NCBI RefSeq assembly: GCF_003573695.1
Contig: NC_039368.1
Location: 8,207,860-8,271,859 of the forward strand
DNA length: 64,000 nt
Origin: Papaver somniferum
Taxonomy: Eukaryota > Streptophyta > Magnoliopsida > Ranunculales > Papaveraceae
Reading direction: 5' to 3'
Translations under genes and position numbers: made by a program
The notes under the pieces: generated by a model
Told to the model about the DNA's origin: nothing
Databases searched by the model: none
The model's input: the letters and a program-made list of their open reading frames with translations, nothing else
Shown: in pieces, positions 44,750-56,848 of the stretch
Numbering within the stretch: the stretch's first letter is position 1
How the letters are laid out: each line of letters opens with the position of its first letter

Positions 44750-47491
44750 TGATGAGTGCCAAATATTGTATATATTTATCCCTTTTTGTTGGCATTTTAA
44801 CTCATCTTTTGTGCATTAATTCTACATTTTATCCCATATTCTGTATTTTCCTTGTTTTCAAGAATAAATATTTTTCTTAATTAATTTTGCATTTTTAGGT
44901 AATAAATAAAGTCTGGATGACTTGCGGAGCAGAAAAGAGCTGAAGAGTAGTGAAAATCCGGAAGAAATTACGCAAGGAAGCCGCAAAGAATGGAGCGCAC
45001 GTCCAAAAAGCTAGGAATGGGCTCAAGAAGGAAGAATTGTTCTTGAAGAAGATATGGGCTTGGCATACCCAAGGCCCAAAACCCTTACCCAAACCCATTT
45101 TTTATAACCAAAACCGCCTCCATCTTCAGCCGTCGGATTGGATCCATCTCATCATCCGATGGTCGCTCCTTCACCGCGCATCAAAATCTGAAGCTCCTAT
45201 CAAACACCATAGTGCCTAAATTCCAAGCCTTCAGATTAGATTGTAGTTGAATCCAACGATCGCTTCTTTGCCTGCGCATCAAATCTCGATACTTTCGCTT
45301 AACACTTCAACACCTAACCCCATCTAGAGCCGTTAACTTCGTTGTATCAAGACATCCGACGGTCTTTACCAGCCTCTTCAGTCGGAGCCGTCCGATTCAC
45401 CTACCAGCTTCGATTCCAGTGGCTCAGCTTCGCCAACATCTTAGTTTGATGCTCCCGCTCAACACCCTAAAAACGGATACCCTATACCCTAAACTGTCGA
45501 CCCATTCTTCCCCTCTTTCTTTCTTCTTCTCCCTCATTCCTCTGCAGAAACCACCATTTCCACCACCATCACCTCCACCTGCTACTTCCATCATCCATCA
45601 CTCCTGTCACCACCATATCTACCACCATCACCTACCCTCCCTTTTTCCCCCTCTCTCTAGCCCCTTATTTCACTGATTTCTCACCATTCCTTTCTCTGAA
45701 ACCCTAGGTGAGAAATCAGTAAAATAAGTGAGTCTATAGATGAATTCGAAGCGTGCAGGAAGGCTAGAAGGAGATGTAGCAACGTGGGTCGAAGTCAGAA
45801 ACAACTTTCATCATGATTGGTGAGATGAATTTAAAACCCTAGTTTTACTGTTTTTGGGGGAAATTTAGGGATTTGGTTTGTAAACCCTAATTGGGTGTCC
45901 TGGGTATAAATAGGGGATATGTATTATGTGTAGAAGGTGTTCTTGGACTAGCCAAGTAACCACCCAATTTGGGTTAGGTTCACTTCTAATTTCTAATTTC
46001 AAATTCCAAATCAATTTTCTATTTCAGTTACAATTAAGTTTGTTTTAATGTTCAATTTCAATTTCTGTTTGTTTTTAATTTTGATTTTATGTCTTTTAAT
46101 TTCTGTATGTTTTTAATTTCAATTTAATTTTTGATTGATCATGTTTAGTGCAATTTCAATGTTTAACTGTGAATCCCTGTTAGTGCTTTAGTATGAATCA
46201 TTGTTAGGTTAATTTTAGTGGTGCAATGTATTTAAGCTTGTTTAAATCACTTTTAGTGTCAACTGTTTAGGTTTAGTTTTGTGTTTAATCATGTTTTGTT
46301 CACTGTTAGTGGTAGAAGTTTAGCTTTGAGGCATTGTATTGATTGAGCAGTGGGGAGAAACTAGTGCTCACTAGTGACTGTGAGCAAACTGGTTCTCTTC
46401 CCACTCTAGATGTATGCCTAGGCTCTCTTGTTTTGTCATCTGTTAGTTCCTCAACTGTTGTTTCAATTCATTGTCAAGAAGTGATGGAATGCTAGGCTAG
46501 AAGCTTTAGAGCATTGTGTTGATTGAGCATTGGGGAGAAACTAGTGCTCACTAGTGACTGTGAGCAAACTAGTTCTCTTCCCACTCTAGTAGCATGCCTA
46601 GGCTCACCTTCACCATTTCACCTTCACCATCTCCACTGCCCTTGGCTAAAACAGCCTTGGTTTGTTCCATTTCCTCCATTGTTTCCTTGTTACTTTTGTT
46701 TTCCTCCACTGTCATTGATGTTCTTTGTTTTGTTTTCTTTGCTATTTTGTTAGTCTTCTTTGCTTCATTGTCTTTGCTTCTTTATATTTTATTTATTGCA
46801 TTGTCTTTGCTTCACTGCCATCTCTTCTTTCTTCCTTGCCTTGTTCTGCTGCCTTGTCTCCCCCTGCTGTTGTTTTCTCCTTGCCTTGCAACCCTGCTGC
46901 TGCTGCTTTCCTTCCACTGCTGCTGCTGCAACTGAGCTTGGCTCACAGAAATCCAAAAGCCCAAGCTCAGTTCTCAGTTCAAGACCAAGCCCAGGTTTGA
47001 ACCAAAAGTTGAAGCTCATTTCATCATTGGGTGAAGTTAAGCCCAGTCTACTGTGTACATAACTGTGGCCTAATTCCCAAAAGCCTCTGAGGCCCAGTTC
47101 AGTCCAAGCCTAGTCAAGCCCAACTCCAAGTCTGAGGTCCAGCTAAAGTTCTATTAACTGAGGCCCAAGCCCAGTTTATTGTTTAAAAGTTTAGTAGGTT
47201 AAGGGTCCAGTCCACATTTACTTCTTGGGTTAGGCTAAGAGTTCATAAGCCCAACATAAGGTTTTGAGACCAATAGACCATATTTTCATGTTCTCAACCT
47301 TAAGACCATAGTCCATTTCAAGGCCCAATAGCATTTTAGAGCCCAAAATAGCTAAACACTACAAAACACACCCAGTCTCTGTGGATCGACCCGTACTTGC
47401 ACGAGCTACAACTGACGACCGTGCACTTGCGGTATTACTGTAGGCCCGTTTTCATTTCACTTCAATTTTATACGCATCTCCGGGCCCACCA
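44750..47491 (+). mobile_element. Solo LTR, 2.74 kb, TSD TGATC
   Basis: Starts TGATGAGTGCCAAATATTG and ends GGGCCCACCA, flanked by perfect TGATC duplications at 44745-44749 and 47492-47496. No second LTR, primer site or coding interior is present, so it is the product of LTR-LTR recombination. AATAAA-type signals occur near 44862 and 44900. A late stretch (GTGGATCGACCCGTACTTGC, about 47381-47400) recalls LTR ends of gypsy-class plant elements. Class assignment is tentative; the boundaries are firm. Confidence 0.85.
46322..46610. repeat. 180-bp-spaced duplication with a long hairpin, inside the solo LTR
   Basis: A block of about 105 bp at 46322 recurs exactly 180 bp on at 46502. Each contains a near-perfect stem: GGGGAGAAACTAGTGCTCAC pairs with GTGAGCAAACTAGTTCTC and TTCCC around the loop TAGTGACT (46352-46402 and 46532-46582), with two small bulges. 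Confidence 0.85.
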
Positions 47492-47496
47492 TGATC

Positions 47497-48493
47497 TTTA
47501 GCAGAAACAGTCACATGCCTTTTGGTTTATCTACGGGCATTGTTTTCTTTTAACTGACTTGGTAGCTACTTTCTCGAGTAAAGTAAGTTTTTGTGGGTTC
47601 TGTGCGGGTTTTAGGATATCTAATTACTTTTGTGAACGTTCTTGATCTTTGACCTTTTACCCTCGATGAGTTTATCCAAGATTTTCATGATTATGTAAGG
47701 TTTAGTGGGATAGTTTCATTTCTTGGTTGTGTTTTGCATTCATGATTATGAGTCTTTTATGTGCTTTCGTGTATCATTTATTACTCCTTGTTATTTAACT
47801 CCCTGCCTTTGCAATTTGTGGATCTTAAGTTAGGGTGAGATACATGTTTTTGTATATCACTGAAGATATTGAAGATGTTGCAAGAACTCCCTCTATGGGA
47901 TAGGCCACAAATCCAAATGATAATACGAATCCTGGTGGTAGACACCTACAAATTATCAACTGTAAGTTATTATCCATGTCACTATTCTGACATGTCTACT
48001 TTTTGTGAGAGGATGATGCTTGGCGATTTGATACACTGAGGTGAGGATACGAATGCAAAGACTAAAAATATGGACCAGGATCTTATTGAAATGAACCCCA
48101 AGAAAAAAGAAGCCAGACGACAAGTGAGACCCGATTTGTTCAAATTAGGATTTTAAATTTACTTTTATGTCATCATTAACATGTCCTGACATGTTTTTGT
48201 CTTCAACGGTATTTTTGTAATCTCTTTGTTGTTGCATATGGTAGTACTCCTATTTTTGAATTCTCTGTACCTACTGAAAATAATTAGGGTGATGGAGTAT
48301 TTATTTTCAGGGTTACCCTGTTGATCGAGATAATGGCAAGGTGAAGAAAAAGACGGAAAATAAAAGAGGCCAAAAGAGTGCTGAGAGTGAAAATTATGAG
48401 GAAGAAAATGGCTGACAAACTGTGGTAAAAGAAGAAAAAGAGAACGCAAACAAGTAAGTGACACTCAGTAAATGGTTTATCACAATAGTAATA
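47497..48493 (+). other. Helitron interior, middle part: short exon-like pieces
   Basis: Candidate exon pieces on the plus strand include 48043-48126 (NMDQDLIEMNPKKKEARRQ) and 48311-48413 (GYPVDRDNGKVKKKTENKRG), both lysine-rich and bounded by AG/GT-like sites. They may derive from one captured nuclear-protein gene. Not recognised. Confidence 0.3.
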
Positions 48494-48862
48494 CTCCCTC
48501 CGTTCCATTTTACTTGATGCTCTAGAGTTTTTCACGCAGATTAAGAAACAACATAGAGAATAAATTTTTTCCAAATCTACCCATATTAATAGTTTTCTAA
48601 AAATTTAAAGCACATAACTTTACTTTCTAGATTTAGTGTAAATCACGAATCCCCTTGTAATTTACTTGGGATAAACCAAATATTCCTTCATGGGGTAGAA
48701 TTAAAAATTATTTATCTGCTGATTACGATGAGAATTAATGGTATGTTGTGATTTCAAAACAAGGACAAATTAGTGAACATTTTGGGAAAAATACTAAAAC
48801 GCTCATCTATTTTGGAACATAAATAAAACCCTAAAACATCAAGTAAAGTGAAACGGAGGGAG
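48494..48862. mobile_element. Stowaway-like (Tc1/mariner) MITE, 369 bp, TSD TA
   Basis: The ends CTCCCTCCGTTCCATTTTAC and the reverse complement of GTGAAACGGAGGGAG form inverted repeats of about 26 bp with two mismatches. They are flanked by TA at 48492-48493 and 48863-48864. The CTCCCTCCGT terminus and TA target are typical of plant Stowaway-type elements. No coding capacity. Confidence 0.92.
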
Positions 48863-48864
48863 TA

Positions 48865-51059
48865 GATTTTATTTTACCTGCAATTTTTCTAGAAATGTCC
48901 TCCTATAGTAGTTTTTCGTATACGCCCATTGGGGAATAAATACTCGACCTCCACTTAAAAAATTCGAATAATATATCAGTCTCTCACTAAGATGACTGCT
49001 ATTATTCACTGTAAATGGTCTCTTTGAAATTTTATCACGCGATTATGGTTTTTATTGCTTCCCTTGCATTTTGCATTGTCTTCTGGGTTTGAACCACAAT
49101 TGAGGCAAATGATTCTAGCACAGTCTTTTTTGTTTTGTTGGTTTTTATGATTCAATTCGTCTTCATCTTCAAAAAGACAGTTGATAGTTCTGCCATGGAT
49201 TGATATGTTGACGGGCATGGTTAAATTACTTTCTGGTGATTAGCCATAGATTCTTTTTGTTTCTCTATTCGTTTGCTGCGTGGAAACAGAATAGAAATGG
49301 ATCTTATCATATAAAATATTGCTTAAGCTATATTTTCACATTTCCTTCTCTCTATCACAACCACCAAAACCCCCAAAATATTGACGTGAAATGAATATAA
49401 ATTTCAAGCCCAAACCTAAACCTCTTTCTCTTATTGTATTCAAGATTAGAAGAATTGAACTAATTCAATTTATCTCTTGATTCTTTCTATGTAATATTGC
49501 AGATGTTGTACTCAGATTCTATTCCTTTGAACGGGTGAGCCATACTTGGTGAGTTATGGATCCACTTACAGGTTGTTTATCTAGCTGGAACTTCAAAGTA
49601 CTTTATGACATTATCCAGTATGCATTCAGGATTTCTTCAAACTGACTTTAACTACATAAAATGGGTATGTCCTCTTATAGAAAACTGATAAGCATTCATG
49701 ATTTGACAGGTGATGTTGTAAGAACAAACATCATATTCCGGTAACAAAAAAATACGGGGTTATTGCACGTGCATTAGAAAAAAATGGACATTTTCGAGTA
49801 CGTAATGGAGATTTTGGGTTCACACAATATCAGCCTCCGTGACTTGGATATTTAGGATATGAGATGAGGATTATGATGAGACTCTTGCTCTTATCATGGA
49901 TGGGCCTTAAGGAAAGTTGTACATGACTACATGTATACATGGATGTATACCCTTTCAAAAAAGGTACAATTCTCGAAGGTGTACAAAGTATGTTGAACTC
50001 CTATATATTGTAAACAATTGCTCAGACATGTATCTTAGATTTGAGAATAATCTCTTAGACGTATACCGTAGCTTTGAAATTTGTTTTCTTAATCACATGT
50101 AAGCCATGATGTGCATGTAAAGATAATTATATCGATGCGAATATATTATGTTCTCTCTTAACGTATGTTTTCTCTAAAAGAGGCCTCAACAAGAATTATT
50201 TGCAAAATTTTGTTGACGCATCGGCTATGTCTTTTAGTACGTTGACAAGCTTATCATTTTTAAGGGAATTGGGTATAGAATGGTGAAACCTTTAGCGGTT
50301 ACATCTTGCATTCTATTTCACAAAGTTCTGATATAGTATCGAACATAAATGAAGATGAGAAGTTTACTCCATGGAATTGAGTGAGCCAGTGAGGTTTAGG
50401 TGTTTCTATTGTTCGTAACAACACGTCACATTTGAAAACTCACGTATTCGGTGTTTCAAATTTTACAATCTTAAGAAGGCCCTTTTTATTGGGGAGTGAC
50501 ATAAATTGTGCAATTAAAATCAAGGCAAAAAGAGAGATGACAGACTACTTTGGTGGTTCATATGAACTAGGATTAGTTAGGATAATTCTTTTTTTTTAGC
50601 CAAGTTTTTACACTTCCAGGTAGATGTCACAAAGACGCCATAGCAAATGAATGAGTGATGCATTTTTGTGCTGCACTTTTTTTTCTCGACACCATTGCGA
50701 TTTGCAGGTCTTCCAAAAGATCGAATAATCCTCCATCTTCCACGCCAAAATCAACTTAATGACTGATAGTCTAACGCCACTTCCTCTTGTTCTATTAAAT
50801 ATGTCCAGATACCAATTTGATGCCATAGAGGAGGTAATTGAAGAAAAGACGGGGATGATAACGGTTTGGCGATCAAGAATTTAACGACCTCTTTTACAAA
50901 CAAACACGAAAAAAAAAAGTTCAGTAGTTGGATATGTTATCTTCACTAAAAATTGTCAACCACCCCTACAAAAAATCTAAAAACAAATACATTTCACATG
51001 AAATATCGTAAGAGGAAACATCAAATGAGTTAATAATATCACATTAACCGGTAATAATC
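48865..51059. other. Helitron interior, right part; no gene identified
   Basis: Two modest minus-strand frames exist: 49218-49006 (Cys-containing, CLNCGSNPEDNAKC) and 50826-50608 (MASNWYLDIFNRTRG). Neither matches a family I know and neither has flanking context to support it. The rest is AT-rich. Confidence 0.25.
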
Positions 51060-51111
51060 ATGACGACAATTAACCAATGCCCGTGTAATTACGGCACGGG
51101 TTATATCCTAC

Positions 51112-52264
51112 TCTCACATATAGATGAACATTCTGTTCCTACGAAACAAACAAGTATTGATACGTGTTATCCTGCTGACGAATATGATTATGAAGTAGAA
51201 AGGGAAGCATCCCGAGATAGTGCACCGATTCGAAAACTTGTTAGAATCCAAGCAGTTGAAATCAATAGGATGAAACACAAGGTCAATACAATTGTTGGTA
51301 TGGTAAAAGATTGTGATTCTCAACTAAAGATTCTTCGTGAGGAAAATGCTGCAGTTTGTTCATCCCGAACCTTACTCGAGGCTAAACTCAAGGAAAATAC
51401 CCGTGAAATTGAACGTCTATTGAGTAATATTTTTATTCAAGAAAAAGGACGTTCCGAGGTGTCTGTCATACCAACTACTTCTAACTTTGCTGTGATACTA
51501 GAAAATGTGACTAATACTAATCATGGTTCTCTAATGAAAACAGCTTCATAAGTTAAACTGCAAACCCTTCCTATTGATAAAGAAGTGTTTGGTTATTCCA
51601 CTGATCATGGATTTATCACGTTTCGTGGAAGGAATAAATCTTCTAACGATAATTCTCATGCTACACACTCTAATCACTCTGACGATCAGAAAGTATGTCT
51701 TTTTTGTGATTCAAAAGGGAATATTCAACAGAAGAGCAAACTAAAGCTGAATGAAAATTACTTTGATCGACTTCATCACACCTTAGATTTAATTATCAAA
51801 GGTGTAACTGACATTCGGATGGCTAAACCTATTGGTCTTAGTACTTTCCCTGTGAATTCTTCCATGAAAGTCAGTTCAATATGTGCTTCGAACGTTCGAA
51901 CCAATTGTAGCATTATTATAAATCGTTCAAGGAGATTTCAGAAAGATTCTTCTCAATCTAATGTGAAGAATGATGTTCAAGATGTGAAAAAGGTACCAGT
52001 TGGGGAAGCAACAACGCAGATATGAAGTATAACCTTAATCTGATAATTGAAGGATACAAGGATCTTATCAACAGGCTGTCAAAATCCTCCATACAATCTT
52101 CTTCTGGTAAGGATTCAAACTTAGTCTCATACCTTGATGATAGTAAGTTTTATGATACTTTCTCAGATCACAAAGGGTTTCCTCCGAAAATTAGAAGGAA
52201 AAATAGGATCAACCATGAACAATATTCATTTGATGAGCGTAAAGCTCATACTTGTGTTAATTAA
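51112..52264 (+). pseudogene. Gag-like region of the second element, resumed after the Helitron
   Basis: The frame starting at 51060 opens with about 17 codons of Helitron end, then true element sequence (LSHIDEHSVPTKQTS). A coiled-coil stretch (INRMKHKVNTIVGM, LKILREENAAV, LLEAKLKENTREIERLL) follows, with a stop at 51549-51551. It continues to 52025 with VCLFCDSKGN, which looks like a copia-type CCHC zinc knuckle that has lost its His and last Cys, and then to 52264 (SKFYDTF). Two stops or shifts break it. It would have been the particle protein. Confidence 0.5.
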
Positions 52265-52774
52265 TCACAAGGGTTGAATTCTTACTCACAAAAATCCTGT
52301 TGAGTGATATTTACTAATAATCAGGTGTACTTATTAGTAAAATTCTTTCTGCGTATTTGAGTTATTTTCTTATTGTTCATAGCTAAACTATTGTCTACGG
52401 TTAAGCTTTTCCTAAGTATTGTATGGGTCTTGAGAATCTCTTCGATTGCCTTTTTTTTTTTTGAAAAACTTTCTGTTGCAACTAAGTTGCATGCTACTCT
52501 TGTGCTCTAAATTTTTCTTCCTGTTGAATAAAATTTATTGAGCCAAAAAATGTGAAAGAAAATCTTCACGTAGCAAATTTTTGCTGTATTCGTTTTTACC
52601 TTGTAAAAAGGTACATCACGTTTTAGTCTTGTTTCTCTTTTGGGTTCGAGTTGTATTCGTACGGGTACCCATGGTTTACGTGTTACGAACCTTTTTGGAA
52701 ACCCTAAATTTCACCGTCCCTAAGAAACCGTTTAAATACCAAACCTATCAAGTGACGTACGTATACTTTAGGTT

Positions 52775-53226
52775 ATTTTCTTTTTGTCAAGAATATCTTC
52801 ACCTTCTCGCACTTGTGATTTTGCAAGAGGTTTTCTTGATAAAGGTATTGGTTTCAAGTCAAAAGGGAGGAAGAAAAGAACCCTAGTAGAAGTTGATGGT
52901 CAAAATATTGATACCTCATGCTACTATGCCTATTCTCATCAAGATGTTGAGAATGATGAGATGGTTTCGGCCGAAGTGGTTCATGATTTTCTTAAATACA
53001 TTGAGCAAGCAAAACTGTAGCTCTTTGATACTATGAAGTGTCTTAATGTGCTAAGAACTGAGTTGAAAAAAGTTAACTCTGACCTTGCGCTCTCACGAAA
53101 ACATATGTTAAAGATCTTCTCAATGAGGATATTTTCTCTGAAAAAGCAGTGGATGCTGTCAATCACAAGCTCAAAGGTCTCAAGGCTCGTGAAGGTTCCG
53201 GAAAAGCTCTTTGATTTCAGTTCATG
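52775..53226 (+). pseudogene. Second internal frame of the second element, broken
   Basis: The open stretch 52784-53020 (MSRISSPSRTCDFARGF, then GRKKRTLVEVDGQNID and FLKYIEQAKL) is followed after a stop by 53033-53227 with an internal frame change (ELKKVNSDLALSRK, then a shifted VNHKLKGLKAREGSGKAL). It lies where the AAACT element has its second frame (31128-32157) but is shorter and shows little residue similarity by eye. Unknown role. Confidence 0.35.
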
Positions 53227-54526
53227 ATCGGTTTTGACGGTTTTTAGGAGTTTTTTGGTTTTTAGCTTGTTGGTCTTTGTTTTTGTCTAGGAAACTTCTT
53301 ATGAGAATTTATTCTTGTGTTTTTAAGAAGGATAACTAGGATTTGGAATATCAAATATTGTGATTACAAATAGCTATTTCCAACGATTTTCATCTTGCAA
53401 TGTTTTCAGATTTATTTATTTCAATTCTAAAGTTTATTTGGAAGATGATTTTGCAGTATTAATCTTTACTGGTTTCATATATTGCAAATAATGTTATGGG
53501 ATATGTATATTTATGTCCGTGAACTATGATTGTCCCATATATGTCAAAAGTTAAGTCTATTGTGTCATTACGCAAACATTAATGAAAAATAGAATGAATC
53601 TTTGATAATTTCGTTATATTGATCTTTCCCTGATCCACTTATATGTGAAAGTATTGTATGGCTTCGTAAGTTTTCTTGTGTTAATCATTTACGATTAAAT
53701 TAATCATGTGATCCCTTATTGTTAATTTAATTGAGTATTATGGATACAAATTCATGTTTTCATGTAATTTGTTAATGTCTAAAGAAATCCTTCTTTTAGT
53801 GCAAAAGTAAGGTCGCTCTTGTTGTTCTTTCGGGAATGACATTTTATGAGGGAGAGTTCTCAATTGAACTTGTGCTTAGTTTCCAAATCTTTGTGGGGAG
53901 TGCGGTTGTGGAATACTGTAGGAGTTTTCTTGTATCTTTATAAACGAATACACTAAGTTTCGACTATGTGAAATCATCGAAACAAAGTTCATATGTTCCC
54001 TTTTAGTCATGAAATATCACTATGATAATTTCATTATGATCCCACTAGTTTTCGTACCTTTTCCAATTTATATTGACAAAAAGGGGGAGAATTATTGTGT
54101 TGTTCACACTACAAATACATATGGTTTACGAATCATTATGTAAGGGGGAGTAGTTTTCATTGTGAGATTAAGTATTGACTAAGGAGGAGTGATACACATC
54201 ACCGTAGTATTATTGTCAAAGTTGTGATACAATTGAACTTTGATGTTGTGTAATAATACTATGACATTGTATAACAATAATTGAGAACAATGTTTTTCTT
54301 ATTATTATGGCTACGGATCTTCACCAACTATGATGTTGAGTTGAACACGTTAAGAATCACTGGATTACTTGGAAGTGACGAAGATTTCGAGTAATGTTGA
54401 AGAACTATGGAAATCAAGCATTTGGATGAGAAGCTACAAAGTTTATTTATTTTGTAATCCATATATATTGAAAGTTTTGTCACTAAAATTGACAGTTTTG
54501 TCACTAAAATTGACAACGGGGAAGAT
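53227..54526 (+). other. 3' non-coding region of the second element
   Basis: Aligns with 32160-33769 of the AAACT element, including the 53694-53731 hairpin, the AAAAAGGGGGAGA tract near 54077 and the segment repeated at 36191-36562. It ends in the polypurine tract AACGGGGAAGAT. A duplicated TTTTGTCACTAAAATTGACA motif occurs at about 54476-54514. Confidence 0.65.
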
Positions 54527-56848
54527 TGTTAGAGCACTGCTCGGTCGAACTCCCAAGCGTTGCTATCTCAAGCTTATTTGTCAAGTTTAGTTGCCAAAAC
54601 TATAAGTCTTCATTTATAGTCTACTTATAGATATGTCTCGGATTAGGATAGAATGTGTAGCTGAGCTTTAGACTTCACGACGTTCATCGATTGAAGACAA
54701 ATAACTACTAAAGGGAGCTTGTGGAACTTCATCAATAAAAGGTATGTGGAGCTTAAACACATTTGATATTTCGAGCTGAGTTTAACTCGCTTACATATTT
54801 CTCGAAATATGTATTGGTAAGCTTTCGCTTTAACCAAGTTCATCTTATATTCTTGACGAAAGTCAAAACATGATCATGTGAAAATCGCCTAGTAACATCT
54901 TACATGATTTGTGTGAGACAGTCATTTGATGTAGACTCGGAATTTTTCATATTGATCATTCGATCACTTAAAAATTGCTTTGAATCTAATATTTTGTGTG
55001 AGACGGTTATTGTCGTCTTCTAAGAATGTTTCAATGATTGAAACAGGAGTTTAGAACAATTAACCATGATTCAATATAGCACAGTATGCGTACTTGTATG
55101 CTAACTGTTGCATGTTATTCCAAGTCCGGGAACTATAGTATGCATATCCGTATGCGTACTGGTTGGTTTAATGAAAGTCCGGGAACTTAGTATGCATACC
55201 CGTATGTGTACTGGCGTAAAGTTCATGTCCGTAAATTCAAGTGAGTTGGAGGTATGCGTACCCGTTCGCATACTGGCGAACCCAAACTAAGTCTGGCCAC
55301 TTAGGTATGCGTACACGTTTGCATACTTGAGTAGGTTATGTTCTAAAGTCGGTTTGTTCATGAAATAATACATTTATATATTAAGGAATGCAATCTTTTG
55401 AAAACCTTGGCTATAATTTTCATGAATTGATTCGAGTGAATCAAAATTGATTTTGCTTCAATTGTGTCTTGTATACTTCTGTCAGAATATAAACAATTGA
55501 AAAACTCTAGAACCTGTTTCATTTGAGTCATCTGAACTAGTTATGGTTAAGATGAACAAGGTTGATATGAAAGTGTTCATATGGCTAACTTCGGTTAACT
55601 ATTGTTTAGCCAACAAGGTGTACATGTTTAGGTAAGATTACTCATATGTAAATGAAGTCACTTTTCATTTGTGTGTAAGAAGCTAAGTTCGATATAACGG
55701 TTGAAAGATATTATCTTGATTCTAATCAGGTTTTCATCTAATGGTGAATATTGAATGCTTTGTTACCAAGGTAACATTGATTGCAAACCCTGATTTGAAG
55801 ACTATATTAGGGAGAACTCTAGCAACTGGGAAACCTAATCCCCACACCTCCTGTGCGATAGTAGTTGCGACTAGAGTCGATTCTCCTTTAACCTTAGGTT
55901 TTTTCCAAAACCCTGTAGGTTAACGACTTGAAGACTTCATTGGGATTGTGAAGCCAGAACCAACTATTTTCTCTGTAATTGCGTGTTCTGATCTTGCTTT
56001 ATTCTATCGTATTGAGTACTATCTTCTCTAAGATTTGCTCGAGATTTAATTCCGATAGGCAAGATAAAAAGTAGTCACAAACATCTTCGTCTCATCGTTT
56101 GTGATTCCACAATATCTTGTTTCTCTACCATACGGTTAAGATTATTGTGAGGTGATTGATATTACTAGGTTATTCTTCGGGAGTATAAGTTTGGTGTATC
56201 AATTGGTTCATGTTCACCTTGATTTATCAAAAGACGGAACAAAAATCATAGGTATTTCTGTGGGAGACAGTTTTATCTATTCAATAGACTTTTCTCTGTG
56301 AGACAGATTGGTTTATAAAGTCTTCGACTTTGGGTCGTAGCAAATCTTAGTTGTGGGTGAGATTAGCTAAGGAATCAAGTGCGTAGAGTTATGCTGGGAT
56401 AGAGTCTGTAGCGGCTTAATACAGTGTGGTGTTCAAATCTGGACTAGGTCCCGATTCTTTTTTTTTACATTTGTGGTTTCCTCGTTAACAAAATTTCTGG
56501 TGTTTGTGTTATTTCTTTTCCGCATTATATTTTTATAGAATTGATCGAAGTACCACAGGTTGTGCATAGTTCAATCAGTTAGATAATCCAACATTTGGTT
56601 ATCGATATAAATTGATTGACACTTAGATATTGGTCTTTGATACCATCTAAGTTATTTCTCATATTACTCATAGATTTCTATCTGTTCGATTGCATATTGA
56701 TTTGATAAATTGAGATATAACTCTTGGATGTATTTTCCTTGATTGAGTCTGATTGTCTAGTTGGTTCTCTTGGAAATATATTGGAGTTAGTCCATACAGA
56801 TTGTCTAAACGAAATATTGGGTGTGGTTGTTAGACCCCCTCTTTTTCA
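54527..56848 (+). repeat. 3' LTR (2.32 kb) of the second element
   Basis: Starts TGTTAGAGCACTGCTCGG and ends CCTCTTTTTCA. Compared with the 5' LTR it lacks about 95 bp near 54751 and about 90 bp near 56400, and it keeps the uninterrupted site of the CACTA insertion. The GTATGCGTAC array lies at about 55084-55330. Confidence 0.88.

Larger units (their letters stand above)
43345..51111 (+). mobile_element. Non-autonomous Helitron inserted in the element's gag
   Basis: The left end TCTATATTATAAGGGACAAT is a typical plant Helitron TC terminus. The right end has a CCCGTG...CACGGG hairpin (51080-51100) followed by TTATATCCTAC. The expected 3' end is CTAG or similar, so the last base may be mutated. 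Flanks are A on the left (43344) and T on the right (51112), fitting AT insertion without target duplication. The gag-like interior of the LTR element stops at 43344 and resumes at 51112. No Rep/helicase motifs are seen. The interior carries unrecognised exon-like pieces, a solo LTR and a MITE. Exact ends are uncertain by a base or two. Confidence 0.75.
36563..56848 (+). mobile_element. Second copia-like non-autonomous LTR retrotransposon, split by CACTA and Helitron
   Basis: The 5' LTR is 36563-43175 (about 2.5 kb once the CACTA is removed). Primer-binding-like TGGTATCATTGC is at 43178, the interior runs to 54526, and the 3' LTR is 54527-56848. LTRs begin TGTTAGA and end TTTTTCA and are clearly sisters of the AAACT family. 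The interior carries gag-like and second-frame remnants and no polymerase motifs. The primer site differs from TGGTATCAGAGC at two positions. Five bases after the 3' LTR are ATTTT; the matching 5' copy is not reliably identifiable because the upstream side is another element's tail. Confidence 0.85.

Noticed and set aside
46594..47062. Overlapping hydrophobic and Cys-rich frames on both strands
   Set aside because: They follow from CT-rich, low-complexity LTR sequence inside the TGATC solo LTR; frames overlap in several phases with no start context or homology.
49006..49218. Minus-strand frame with CLNCGSNPEDNAKC, possible zinc-binding protein
   Set aside because: Only four cysteines with spacing I cannot match to a known zinc domain, no flanking exons, and located in Helitron interior sequence.
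50608..50826. Minus-strand 72-codon frame
   Set aside because: Protein-like composition but no recognisable motif, no regulatory context, and it lies in the Helitron's non-coding right part.
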